64,000 nt of DNA from NCBI GenBank assembly GCA_017163975.1, contig JAFFSR010000220.1:18184001-18248000 (forward strand), read 5' to 3'. Below are positions 1 to 11,111 of the stretch, piece after piece (the first letter of the stretch is position 1; each line of letters starts with the position of its first letter). The stretch is from Anastatus disparis (lineage: Eukaryota; Arthropoda; Insecta; Hymenoptera; Eupelmidae). The translations under genes and the position numbers were made by a program. The notes under the pieces are model-generated. The model did no database searches and was not told the DNA's origin. It saw only the letters and a program-made list of their open reading frames with translations.

Positions 1-1763
1 CATCTTCTTCCGGATTAACTTCACCCACCATGATAAATCCAAATTCGCCTGATGATGAATCTCCTTTAGGTAGACTTGAAAAAATAGCAGCTGATATAGT
101 TCATTTAGTTTCTGAAACTTCCTCTCTAAGTATTCCTAATTCTCCTAATGGGGAATCACCTTTGAAAAATCTTGGAAATTTAGCAACTGCTCTACTTGAT
201 TCCGTATCTAAAACTTCTTCTTTAAGCAATCCTAATTCTCCTAATAGCGAACCTCCATTAGAGCATCTTGCATCTTTGGCCGCTACCCTACTTGATGTAG
301 TATCTGAAACTTCTTCTTTAAGTAGTCCTGATTCTTCTAGTGGTGGATCGCCATTAGAAAAGCTTGCGGTTATAGCAACGGCATTGCTTGATGCAGTATC
401 TCAAACTTCTTCTTTAAGTACGCCTAGTTCTTCTGATGGTGAATCTCCATTAGAACATCTTGCAACTATAACAACTGTCCTACTTGATGCAGTATCTGAA
501 TCTTCTTCTTTAAGCAATCAAGGTTCCCCTAATAGCAAATCTCAACCTCATACTGATTATTCTAAATCCAAAACTCCTACAGGATCTACTAATGAACCAA
601 ATCATGAATCTCCAGCAGATAAGTTAAGGCAAATAGTTACTGCTTTAATAGGAACAATACATGAAGCTTCTTCTTTAAGCAGTCCTCGCGATTCATCTGA
701 TGATGAATCTCCTCTAAAGACACTGGGAAATATAGCTGGTGCTGCAATAGATGCATTATCTGGAGTTTCTTCTTCAAGTAATTTAGATCCAACAAGTAAC
801 GAACCCTTATTGGAAAAACTTTTAGGAATCCTTTCAACGACAGTAGATGTATCATCATTATCAACTTCAGGTTCGAAAGGTGCTTCTAATACATCACCTA
901 CCCTGTGTAATGAAAAAAATAGACCATTAAATATTGTTGAGAACGCAGCATCTACTATTGCTGATTCAATAGTGGCGACTGCTTCGTTATTAAGTGAGCG
1001 CCGTCAACAAAATAGAGGTAATCAACAATCTCTGAGGCCAGGATTAAAAATTCCCGTCAATGCTGTAGATTCTACAGCATCCGCACTTACAGAATCTATT
1101 AAATTATTAACACCTGTGACTCCTCAAATAATTCAAAACGGTAATTTGGGTTCGACTAATACTCCAGAATCAACTCCTTCAATAGCTAATTCTATATCTT
1201 CTATGGTCAACTCTGCCGCAGTTGTTGCAAATTCGCTTTCTTCTGCTATCTCACAAGCCATTGCTTTGCAAAATTTGCAAAGACCTGAATCCATATCCAT
1301 TTCTTCTATTCCACCAATAACATATGTTCCATCACCACCATCAACCGTACAATCGACTTCTACTGCTTCCATTGTACCATCTAGTCCAATGATAACATCC
1401 TCGCCCAATGCTCCTTTAATTCCAGAACAAAATGTTTATGCACATAGACCCATGAGTCAGACTGATATAACTCCAGAAAATTCTCCAATTTCAATAGTAT
1501 TACCACGTAAAAAAGTTACTGCAGCATTGAATGGCGGTATTCTTTTACCTGGAGAAATGATTACAATACCTCTTAACTCTCAATTGGCTTTAGTTGGAAC
1601 AGTTACAGATTTTGTAAGTCCTATTAAATTCAGTCTTACCAATCAGAGTAATTGTAAAGATGCACCTCAACAGGGAAATCAAATGCGGACTATTTCTGGT
1701 AATCAATGGAATGACAATGAAATTCAATGTCTACTTCAAAAAATGATTAGAAATATAATTTAA
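1..1763 (+). CDS. Tandem-repeat Ser/Asn/Pro-rich protein, 5' end outside window
   Basis: The reading frame is open from base 3 and runs through the first Met at 30 to a stop at 1761-1763, so the gene or its last exon probably begins left of the window; at least 577 residues are visible. The N-terminal part is made of 32-residue units (96 bp) starting near 129, 225, 321 and 417, with a diverged copy before them and about three degenerate ones up to roughly 830. Each unit has a polar linker (such as NPNSPNSE), then SPLE-L, a hydrophobic stretch (LATALLDAVS) and SSL, which suggests a short amphipathic helix between flexible linkers. The middle is Ser/Pro/Thr-rich. The last 90 residues are different, contain two Cys and may fold independently. 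No signal peptide can be judged because the N-terminus is missing. I do not recognise the family; a silk-, mucin- or secretion-like structural protein is possible but unproven. Confidence 0.75.
   Translation, partial: SSSGLTSPTMINPNSPDDESPLGRLEKIAADIVHLVSETSSLSIPNSPNGESPLKNLGNLATALLDSVSKTSSLSNPNSPNSEPPLEHLASLAATLLDVVSETSSLSSPDSSSGGSPLEKLAVIATALLDAVSQTSSLSTPSSSDGESPLEHLATITTVLLDAVSESSSLSNQGSPNSKSQPHTDYSKSKTPTGSTNEPNHESPADKLRQIVTALIGTIHEASSLSSPRDSSDDESPLKTLGNIAGAAIDALSGVSSSSNLDPTSNEPLLEKLLGILSTTVDVSSLSTSGSKGASNTSPTLCNEKNRPLNIVENAASTIADSIVATASLLSERRQQNRGNQQSLRPGLKIPVNAVDSTASALTESIKLLTPVTPQIIQNGNLGSTNTPESTPSIANSISSMVNSAAVVANSLSSAISQAIALQNLQRPESISISSIPPITYVPSPPSTVQSTSTASIVPSSPMITSSPNAPLIPEQNVYAHRPMSQTDITPENSPISIVLPRKKVTAALNGGILLPGEMITIPLNSQLALVGTVTDFVSPIKFSLTNQSNCKDAPQQGNQMRTISGNQWNDNEIQCLLQKMIRNII
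129..512 (+). repeat. Four tandem 96-bp coding repeats
   Basis: Four consecutive units at about 129-224, 225-320, 321-416 and 417-512 each encode 32 residues ending in SSL. They share both protein pattern and DNA, for example the repeated string ACTTCTTCTTTAAG at unit ends. Similarity at DNA level suggests fairly recent expansion by unequal exchange. Confidence 0.85.
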
Positions 1764-3669
1764 TATTAAATAAATTATTTAAACCCTAATAATTACTTGT
1801 GTCTATTTATTTCATTATTTAGTTCTTAGTTCAAATAATTTTTTATACTTAAATAAAATTAAAATTTATCAGAATATTACTTAATAATAAAAATGATAGG
1901 TATTTAAAAAATATTTTTTACGAATTAATATTTTGCTTAAATTTGAAAAAATTTCATATAAATGAATTTTGATTTTGAATAAATATAAAGAATTCAGAGT
2001 CATAGATATCAAAATATTATCTTTTTCTTACAAAATTAATACTTTTAATAAAAATAATTTTAATAATTCTAAATTTAAATAATTAGAAAAAATCTTAAAT
2101 ACTTATTAGATTAAAAAAATGCCTATCATTTATTGTATTTATGCTTCAAAAATAAATAAAGCAGGGACTCGAGTACTATTTAAAAAATAAATTTTCTAAT
2201 GTATTAAAACATGTAAAAAATTTTAAGGTAAGTATAATACATTATTTTAATATTTTAATTCATTAATGCATAATAATAATAAACTATGAAAGCCCATTGA
2301 AAATAGAGAAAAATTCTGTAGGAAAATACTATATTACATTATATCTGTGGGACCAACTTAATTTTGTATAAAAATTACAAGTAAAAATTAATATATAAAT
2401 AAGAAAATTTACTTGGTATATATTTAGCAATTTTTACTATATAAATAGTAATTTTTATACCAAGTATGTCCTATACAGTCACGATGTGACACTAATTTTT
2501 CCTATAGGATTTCTCCCACTGTAATTTTTTTAATAAGACTAAATTGAATATCTAAAAATTTCGTTCTAAAATTAATAAAGTCATATTAAACATAATTTTT
2601 GAGCATGATTGTTGGAGCTCATATTCAAGCACTAAAAAGGTCAGCAATACTCATACCGAAATTTCAAAATGTAGTTCAAGGTGAATTTAATCATAAAAGA
2701 ATATACTACACGAATTATTATATGAATTGTGCAAATAAAAATAAGCAGAAACGAACTCGCTATGTCAAAGATATATTTATATCCTACATAAAAAGAATGC
2801 GCTGAATTCGCACAAAGTTCATTAAAAAATTTAAACTTGAAATATTCTTTGCTTCAACACTATTGTATCGTTACAAGTACAATCGTTCTCAGTGATTAAT
2901 CATTACGATCTGCATATTCAATCGGAGTTGCTCAAATTAGTTTATTAAAAATCAACGTTCGTTTACATTAAACATTATCATTTTTCATAAACATTTAGGT
3001 AAAATAATTTGAATAATTTCATTCTTTTTTCTCTCTTGATTTTAAAATTTATGAATTATACTTTTATCAATCAATAACAAATATCGATTAACTTACAATC
3101 ACAAGAAGAGTGTCAAGATATTGGGAGTCAGATTTTTTTTAACTTTGGTATACTTTTTATTACATGAAATTGTATAGAAAGCTGAATTTATTCGGTCTAA
3201 CACTTAATCTTTCAAAAATTATAAGTTGTTTTGTTTTTATTTTAAAGTTTTTTTTAATTAATTTTTATTTTTCTATAATTTTAAAGCTAGTTAAATATTT
3301 TTTAATACATATTTTTTTAAATTGAACAGGTTTTGATTTAAATTTTTATTTAGTTTTAATAAAATTCTTCCAAGATAAATTATTGCAAAGCTGTACACGC
3401 TCAAAGATTATTCAATTTTTTTTTTTATTTTAAAATTCAAATAATAGAACAATTGAGTGTTAGACTGAATAGACGTGACTTTTTTGATAATTTCATATAG
3501 CAAATAGTATCCCAAAGATAAAGAAATCTGAGTTACAGTATCCTGATACTTTCCTTATCAGTTTATAAAAACTATAACAAATAATTTAATAAAATTTGAT
3601 TAAATAAAAACAATAATTTTCTTTCGTGCATTTTAAATTTTTTTACAGATTCAATACTACAAACTAAAA
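1764..3669. other. Intergenic, AT-rich, with one hairpin-cored element
   Basis: No convincing coding sequence is visible. The 68-codon frame starting at 2599 has poor coding character. The stretch contains a probable foldback element at 2295-2521. A pyrimidine-rich AG at 3641-3648 just before the next gene could be the acceptor of a 5'UTR intron. Confidence 0.6.
2295..2521. mobile_element. Possible small foldback/MITE-like element
   Basis: The core is an 11-bp perfect inverted repeat, TACTTGGTATA at 2410-2420 and its complement at 2456-2466. Outside it, 2295-2335 and the complement of 2490-2521 resemble each other (AGAGAAA..TCTGTAGGAAAA against GGAGAAA..CCTATAGGAAAA). No coding capacity and no clear target-site duplication are seen, so the boundaries are approximate. 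Confidence 0.4.
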
Positions 3670-4056
3670 ATGTTAACGCCATTCTCTAAACTATTAATAG
3701 TCTCACTACTACCAATTAGTTTGATTGAATGTCAAGAACAATCAGATATTAGCCATATGGGCTTAATATCAGCAGAGCAAGAAGATTCGGGATCAATTGA
3801 ACTTCCAGTAAGAAAACAACGAAGTGAATATTTACCTCCGCATCAACCAATTGTCGAATTCATTCTTGGTGTTCTTGATACGTTTCATCTGTCGAGTAAA
3901 TCCGAGCTCAAACGTATAAAAGCTAGACGTGCAAGGCATAATAATGAAGCTCATTTGGAAGAAGCTGATACGACAGAATCGCCTGTATCCAAAATCTATG
4001 CAAGTAAAATACAAGCTACGCCAAGGAAGCGAATGATCGCTCCGATATACGGATAA
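3670..4056 (+). CDS. Small secreted protein of unknown function (128 aa)
   Basis: The ATG at 3670 opens a hydrophobic stretch (LLIVSLLPISLIEC) typical of a signal peptide, with likely cleavage after about residue 21. The mature part is acidic, then strongly basic: it has KQR near residue 50 and KRIKARRARH near residues 103-112, which could be dibasic processing sites of a precursor, and it ends in a basic tail. A pyrimidine-rich AG lies 21 bp upstream, consistent with a 5'UTR intron, and AATAAA is at 4188-4193. The local base composition is clearly richer in GC than the flanks, supporting a real gene. I do not recognise the family. It belongs to the window's series of small secreted-protein genes. 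Confidence 0.6.
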   Translation: MLTPFSKLLIVSLLPISLIECQEQSDISHMGLISAEQEDSGSIELPVRKQRSEYLPPHQPIVEFILGVLDTFHLSSKSELKRIKARRARHNNEAHLEEADTTESPVSKIYASKIQATPRKRMIAPIYG

Positions 4057-4187
4057 CTTTATCAGATTCGTTTAAATATTTTTATACTTGAATAATTTTT
4101 ATAATATTTTTATATTTTTACAATGAGAATATATTTTTATTCTTTGTGCAGTGTTTTTACTCGAATTATTATTGTTAATTTTTAATG

Positions 4188-4193
4188 AATAAA
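4188..4193 (+). terminator. Polyadenylation signal AATAAA
   Basis: AATAAA lies 132 bp after the stop codon of the small secreted-protein gene at 3670-4056 and is the first canonical signal after it. Confidence 0.45.
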
Positions 4194-4860
4194 TATGAAA
4201 ATCAGAATAATTGAAAACTATTTTTAATTACAAATTACCATTTTCATTAAAAGTTTTTTAAAAACTATATTCGATTTATACTTATGAGAATCATATTGCG
4301 AAATTTTTATTAATTTAATGAATGATATTTCAATCCTAATCATCTCGCGTGAAATAACTTTATTTGCTTTCTTTTCGTATAATTATTCTATTAAAGTGAA
4401 CATAAAAGTCGCATGATAAAAAATAAACGAACGATAAGTTTTAGTAATGTCAAAAAATTGCTCTGTTCGTATTTTAGTATTGTTAAACTTGAATAGTTGT
4501 CTTTTTCGCCACATACATTTAAAATTACTTTAAAATGTCAAAAAGGATTCTTACGTCATATGACGTTTCGTAGAATTAAAAATGCATACACTGCCCAAAT
4601 ATTTGCACTTCCATGAAAATATTATTACAATTTATTTCTTTTGATTTTTTTTATTTTCTAACCATTCTTTATTTTTTGCAAACTTTGCTTAATATTTCAG
4701 AATTAAAATTAATGTAACACATTAGTAAAATCGTGTATCGAATTTAGTTATCAACATTTATTTATTTATGTTATTTTCAATAACAGACCTGTTGGCCTAT
4801 ACAAAGATGTTCAGCCACAAAGTTTTAAAGTGATGTAATAGGGTATGGTTCATACATAGT

Positions 4861-5023
4861 TACCGACATTACAGTTTTCCGAATTTTTCTTTTCTATTCA
4901 AAAGTTCTTCAAAATATCTTTATTTTATGTTTTTTATTAGTTAAAATGTAAAGTTGTAATATAGAGATATTTTTAAAAATTTTAAATTAAAAAAAAAATA
5001 TTTTGAAAACTGTAATGCCGGTA
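4861..5023 (-). mobile_element. MITE with ACCGACATTACAG terminal inverted repeats, copy 1
   Basis: TACCGACATTACAGTTTTC at 4861-4879 is repeated in inverted form at 5005-5023 with one mismatch. The outermost bases are TA on both sides, as in Tc1/mariner-type target duplications. The 163-bp element has no coding capacity. It matches the element at 33077-33237 over its whole length in reverse orientation, which confirms a dispersed family. Confidence 0.75.
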
Positions 5024-6364
5024 TTTTACATTCCATTTAATTACTACATGATTAGATATCTATTTATATTATCAAACATATTGAAACTTTTTAAAATTAT
5101 TAATACCCATATGTTGATTAAAAATGTAATTTCTATTGCATAAAATATATTTTTTATCTAACTTATTAATAATCAATAGCTATTAATTTGTTTATTTTGC
5201 TCATTACAAAACACTTATACTATGTAATTTACCATATTTTTTACAAACAATCACTCTAATTTCTTGATTAACATGCACAACGTTATTTTCCATAATTCAT
5301 AGGCATGCATCATTCTGACAGTTAAAATGGGTACAAGGAAACTGCAGGATACTTTTTACTTTAAATTATCGTCTTATCGCTATTTTTACCCATCAAATTT
5401 TTATGCATCATTATGTTTTCAATCACACTTTACAATTATGAGAATTTATTAATTTTTAACGTTATCTAACAAATAACAATAGTTAATTTTTAATTATCAT
5501 CAATTGAAAATGTTAACTTAATTTTGGAGAGGGACACAAAACAGAATCAAAAAAAAAAGTAAAGCGCGTAGGAATATTTTCAATATTAAAAAATATTGCC
5601 ACGTGATGCAAAAAAATTATTAAAATTACAAAAATTATTTGAATTTAAAAGCATTATGAATGATGAAATCAGTCATTAAAAAAACGAAATATTTCAATAA
5701 TAAAATAAAATTCAACAATTCTTCCTCAAAAATTGTCCAATTAAAAAGATACATATTTTGATTTTTAATTGTACATCCAGGTTATTATTGAGCAAAAAAA
5801 AAAAAGAAACAACAGATTTCGTGTGAAAATTCGATTGAAAAGTTACATAATAAGATTTACATAAAACGAATAAACGCTAATAACCGCTGAAGTAGCGTAA
5901 ATCCTTATGAATAATTACTCTCTAAAAATTGAAAAATAAAATTTGCGTTAAAAAAAAATTATTTGCTATTAAAGAACGTTAAATGAATAATTCAATTTGT
6001 TCTTCGAAAATTTTCTTAATACCAGAAATAAAAGAAGATTTTATGCTTTTAAAAACCACATGAGAGCAAACTAATCAAAAAAATAACCAACAATAAAACT
6101 TAACAAAATTTCTATGCAACGTCTACATAATCTTTAAATGTAAATTTAAAAAAAAGAGAGAGAGATTTCAATGAACGTTTATATATTCATGTCAACAAAA
6201 ATGTATAGAGCATTTATTTGCGCGCATAAACGCACAACTTAAGAAGCTATGACTCCGTATCTCTCATTAATGAATCACCCAGTCAAAGGTTTCTAGAGTA
6301 AAGTAAACACTCGGAAAGATCTGCACGTTATAAACGAAACTGATCACATGAACGCGCGCAATAG

Positions 6365-6747
6365 TATAAAAAAGAAGACGCGAGTACCAGCTCTTGTCTT
6401 TACAATATAGTATATAGCAATTATCGTTTTCTCGTATGTATACAAGTAGTACACATATACATATTACGATTAGAAACAAAAGCAACAAAAAAAAAATTAA
6501 ATTCTCCTTGGTTCGGCGATTGTTGGATAATCATTTGAAGAAGAAGAAGAAGAAGAAGAAGAAAAAAACAGATCTTGATACGTTATGTACGTTGTATAAC
6601 GACAAGAATCTTGGCTTCCGCGTATCTTTCCTACTCGATAGTGTGAATAGAAATATAATAGAATGGTTCTCAATAGTTAATTGTATTTATGGTAGAACGT
6701 TTAATGGAGTTTCCGTTCCGATGAGCACAATGAATTTACAGACATGA
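6365..6747 (+). other. Candidate orphan transcription unit with lysine-rich ORF
   Basis: TATAAAAA at 6365-6372 is followed 64 bp later by an ATG (6436) opening 103 codons to 6747. The stretch is richer in CpG than its surroundings. The encoded peptide has a run of about ten lysines from (GAA/AAG) repeats at 6539-6565 and no recognisable domain or signal peptide. This could be a small gene, a noncoding first exon or chance; I cannot tell which. Confidence 0.2.
6539..6566 (+). repeat. (AAG)n microsatellite
   Basis: About nine AAG triplets in a row, followed by an A-run. In the candidate reading frame they would encode polylysine. Confidence 0.8.
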
Positions 6748-8164
6748 ATTCACACGAATAATTAGTTGTATTATTTGATTTAAAACATAAAAATTTTTAT
6801 AATAATATAGACCTTTTATTTCTATCTAAGCTATAATGACTTCCGAGATAGCCAAAAGTGAAGCATTTTTTCTGTTTGAAATTAGTTTTGTGGGATATTA
6901 ATAATAAATTAGAAAAGAATAAAACTGAATAAACATTATTATTTTTTATATAAATTTATAGTTTTTTTAAAATAATTATTTGAATAAGGTCTTGAGCGGA
7001 TCACTGAATAGATTGACGGTATCGTAACGCCATAGATCAAGTTTAAATCCCGGTCTCATCCAATTGATACAAGCAGCACTGCACGTTATATATGCTTCGT
7101 TCAAAAACACACTCAAAACCTCCGCCTCTAATTAAGACCCGCCTCTAATTAAACAGCAAATACAGCAAAGTTAAAAATAAAAAAATTAATTGAAATTATT
7201 ATTGGATTTAATCATGTTGAATCAACGTATTATCTTTCACAAAAAAAGAATTCGTCATAAATGAAAATAAAAAAACTTATAGAAACAAAAGTAAAGTTGA
7301 TTTCCTCCTTAGGTGATTTTGGTATCGAGAGCAATGGACGACTTTATTACCTAGTTGCATAATGTACTATTAATTACCGTTTAAATGTACGCATACTTAA
7401 TTAATAAATTTTTATCATATCAATATGTAAAACATTGTAATTATAACGATCTTTACGAGATTCATGGAAACTAAATTAATGACATTATTATAATTGTTAT
7501 TATGCAGAAATGTATTAATGAGAAAATATTTGAATATTGAAATTTTGTCATCTTAACTTTTTACATTAAAAACTAAATCAAAGTGATGAAAATCAAATAT
7601 TTATCTATTAAAAACAGAGTTTCTATTTTAATTATTTTAAGAAAATACTCAATAGTTATTTTTAGTTTCACAAAAATTTGATAAATTACATAAATTATGT
7701 ATTGATAAACCAATGTGAATTTGCAAAACGTAAAAAATTTTATTTCATTGCTACACTATACCAAATTGCATGTTGTAAATACAATCAGCATAATCTTTTT
7801 TTCTAATTATACTATCAATCTAACTATACTATCAATTTAATTATCTTTCAATCATTATTAAATCAATGTTATTTCAAAGTCATAGCAAATTCTTTTTTTT
7901 TTTATTTCACAATTGTTGATTTTATTTTTTAGCATTTTTGTAATTAACAAATTTCGTCATTTTAAACAATGCTAATTACTATTAAAAAATTTTATATTAT
8001 CTGTTGAAAAAATTTGGGAAAAATTTCTCAAAATTCGTGATTAAGATTTATAGAAACTTTTATGAAAGTTTGTGAGTTTTGCAAAAATTTTAACTAAAAA
8101 TTTTTTAGCAAAATTCACTTATGATGTCAGAAAACATTATCATATTTTTTTTAAATTTTATTTA

Positions 8165-8352
8165 TCGTCGCTGTATTTATACCATCATTGCGATGCTAAT
8201 TAGCGACGGAGGTCGTTTTAGTGTGTTTATGGAACAGAGCACATGTAACATACATTGGTGCTTTTATCAATCGGAGTCCGAGAGCGGGATTCGAACTCGG
8301 AACCTATAGAATATGAATCCATCACTCTACCGAGTGAGCCACTAACGACCTA
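8165..8352 (-). mobile_element. tRNA-derived SINE, copy 1
   Basis: On the minus strand the element begins with a tRNA-like head: an A-box-like TGGCTCACTCGG and, about 40 bases on, a B-box GTTCGAATCC, as in RNA polymerase III promoters. The body carries the conserved string AGCACATGT (plus strand) and ends in a hairpin whose arms are CGTCGCT and AGCGACG. The same head, body and hairpin recur at 10438-10620 and 18041-18226, all in the same orientation. It is not a functional tRNA: the acceptor stem is incomplete and the sequence continues into the body. Confidence 0.85.
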
Positions 8353-10437
8353 CATTAGTTTTCTTTGGGTATTTTACAAAACCCTGTATTGAAAGTCTAG
8401 CGTAAAAATATTTAACAATTCATAAAACTTTTTTTTTTAATTCTTTTTGTTGTGAGATATTTTATTTAATGATGCAGTTATATTTATATTAATTATAAGT
8501 TTAAACAAAAAAAAAATTCATAATAATCTATTTAAAAAACAGAAAATTTGTATTTTAACAACGTTATTTTTCTTTAAGTCATATGCATGGTCACTTTCTA
8601 TTGAATATGTAAGCAGAGATAAAAACGTTAAGATAAAAACTATTTCTTCAAATTTTTATCGTATTAGTTTATGATAAAACTGAAAAGTTTTAGGGGAGCG
8701 AAATTCTTTATTTAGCCACATTATCATTAATACATATTCAGATTTTTCTTTATCGCTCAAGCTAAATGTAACGCTTGAAAGTCTTGGTCACAGTTTTACA
8801 AAATTATCATAAACACACTGCTGATGATGTTCAACAAAATTTTACAAGGAGATTAAAGTATATAAGCTCGATAAAATATTTTAAAAGTATTTAGTTATTT
8901 AATAAAATATTGATTTTCAAAATTTTCAAATCATTTTCTTTTGATTGGAATTTTTAAATAAACATCAAATATTTTTAAAAATTATATTTGCTTCAGATAT
9001 TTTAGGTCATGTTTATGTTACATAACAATTGTTTAATTTTGCGATCAAAATATATTCGCAGTTACTTCAAAATATAAAATTAACGAAAAATAACATTGAC
9101 ACAGAATAAAATTTAGTACAATTATATTTTTAAACCAATCATAACTTCCTTTCTTTATTTTTTTAATTTTAATTTAATAGAATAAAATTTTTACAAAACT
9201 ATACTAAAAATTTATACATTTTCTTGTTTACAAAGAATACAAATAAAATAGTAAAAATTATAATGATTCAGAATTCATAAAAAATATGAATAGCATTGAA
9301 AACTGGAACATTACATGAACTATCCTCGATCCTTAATAACTAGCATCAATCGAATTGACAGACCAAAGTTGTTATTAAATTCCGAAATTATATCTTTGAT
9401 ACTTTTTTTTTAAATTTTCATCAAACAAGATTCTATGTTTAGACTTTGAGGAAGGTTAATGTTCTTAAACAATGCAATTAAGTCTTGTTTTTGTGTATTT
9501 AAAAGTTGTCTTTTCGGTATAAATTTGATTAGATTATAATTTTTATTAGGTTTAAAATTGTCACATTTAAAATTTGTCTACCTATTACTCAACTTTCTGA
9601 AAATTCAATGAATTTATTTATGTATATACATTGAAGTATCTTTTCGTTTTTTATTCTAATTTTTTTTTATTTCAAATTAAGAAGCTGTTAAATCTCTTGG
9701 TCTAATTAAAAAATTATTTTGTTTTTAATTTAGTAATTGCAGTTAGAAATAAAGAGATATCTGCATTTCGTATAATAAAACAATATTTATCACTTAATTT
9801 TCAAGAAACATTTGCAGAACTTAAAAATAGTATTCTGTTCTTACCTTTAATTTTCAAAATTTTACAAACTTTTCTTAAAAAATGATCCAATAAAAGTATA
9901 TTATGAACCAAGGGCGCAAAATAGGTGATTTCAAAATAGGCGAAATTTGTGCAGAATGTACTATTTCGCGCTCAGAAAATTAAAAAATTAATTTACGCCA
10001 GAGAAAATATTACTTTTTATAATTCGAGATGCAGATTATAAAAATTCTTTTTATTAGAAAAGAATAGAGGGATTCAATTGCCTGGTTAAAAAATCTCTTT
10101 TCATAATTTAACATATACACATTGCGTCTATAGTAGAAATAACAGGAAGCATAATTGAAAAGAAGTTTAAATTTACGAAATAATTAGTTAGTGATAAATT
10201 ATTTTATCATAAAAATATCGATTTTGATTTGTTACAAATTAATTCCATAAAATTAAATGTTAAAAGTGAATCCACGAATGAATAAATTTTTTTAATTCTT
10301 TGAAATAATCTAAAACTTTTTTATAATTTTTTTAAGAAAAAAGCATAAATATTTTATAATTTGAAAAAATAATTTCTTTTTATCACCGCAAACAGTTAAT
10401 GCATTTCTATTTTTTTTTTTTTTTTTATTCTTCTTTA

Positions 10438-10620
10438 ACATCGCTATATTTATGCTATTTTGTAATGCTAATCAGCGATGGAGCTCGTAAGTTTGTTTCT
10501 GAACAAAGCACATGTAACGTACAGTGGTGCTTGTATAAAATCAGCCGAAAGCGGGATTCGAACTCAGAGCTCCGAGATTACGAATCCAACGCTCTACCAA
10601 CTGAGCCACTCACCGGCTGT
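10438..10620 (-). mobile_element. tRNA-derived SINE, copy 2
   Basis: Minus-strand tRNA-like head with TGGCTCAGTTGG (A box) and GTTCGAATCC (B box), then the shared body with AGCACATGTAAC (plus strand). The terminal hairpin has decayed on one arm (ATCGCT/AGCGAT). A long T-run at 10411-10426 on the plus strand abuts the body end, which may be the A-rich tail. Confidence 0.85.
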
Positions 10621-10960
10621 ACATTTGTATTTATTTTTCTACAGTTTATATTAAAAAAAATTTAAATAAAATCTCAAATTTTAAAAAATTTTTAAATATT
10701 TCTAAAACTGAAAAAAAAAATTTCTTTCAATAATCATTCATAAAAGAAACGCCTCGATATTTATGGAAAAAACAAGAGATCACTTATCAACTTTGAGTAA
10801 CTTTAAGTATAACACGTAAACTATATACACTGGCATATAAGTATATCAGTCAACACACACACAAGCAAAGCATCACCGACCTATGACCTCCCCCCCAGTG
10901 TATGGGTATACATATATCCGTTTACATATACAAATACGAAAAAAAAAAATTATATCTATC

Positions 10961-11014
10961 TATATATCTTTATCGTCGATATGTACGACTAAGCATTGCT
11001 CTGTTAGCTTCAGT
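10961..11014 (+). promoter_or_regulatory. Probable core promoter of the 94-aa secreted protein gene
   Basis: TATATATC at 10961-10968 precedes an arthropod-type initiator TCAGT at 11010-11014. Spacing is somewhat longer than usual, so another TATA-like string may be used. The ATG at 11112 lies about 100 bp downstream. Confidence 0.35.
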
Positions 11015-11111
11015 TAGCCACGATCTATCGTAGCTGTCGTAACATTTTTGTTAAAAGCAAGGCTTTCACGTATTTTCGGACTTAGTTAAATTTCAAATTA
11101 TTTCTATTAAA

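Larger units (their letters stand above)
4057..6364. other. Intergenic AT-rich stretch with one MITE
   Basis: No gene is seen apart from the poly(A) signal at 4188 and the TA-flanked inverted-repeat element at 4861-5023. The rest is A/T-runs. Composition becomes richer in CpG from about 6240. Confidence 0.6.
6760..10940. other. Intergenic AT-rich stretch with two SINE copies
   Basis: No coding sequence is supported. The only structured content is the two tRNA-derived SINEs near 8165-8352 and 10438-10620. Short open frames here are either AT-rich chance frames or SINE sequence. Confidence 0.6.

Noticed and set aside
1133..1408. Minus-strand frame opposite the repeat protein
   Set aside because: Shadow of the plus-strand coding sequence, with low-complexity acidic composition.
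8121..8309. Open frame of 62 codons
   Set aside because: Most of it lies in the SINE at 8165-8352, read on the non-transcribed strand; not a gene.
8270..8345. Minus-strand tRNA gene
   Set aside because: A and B boxes are present but the acceptor stem and cloverleaf are incomplete, and the sequence continues into a body shared with two other loci, so it is a SINE head.
10399..10665. Open frame of 88 codons
   Set aside because: Covers SINE copy 2 and its T-run; the protein pattern is the SINE translated.
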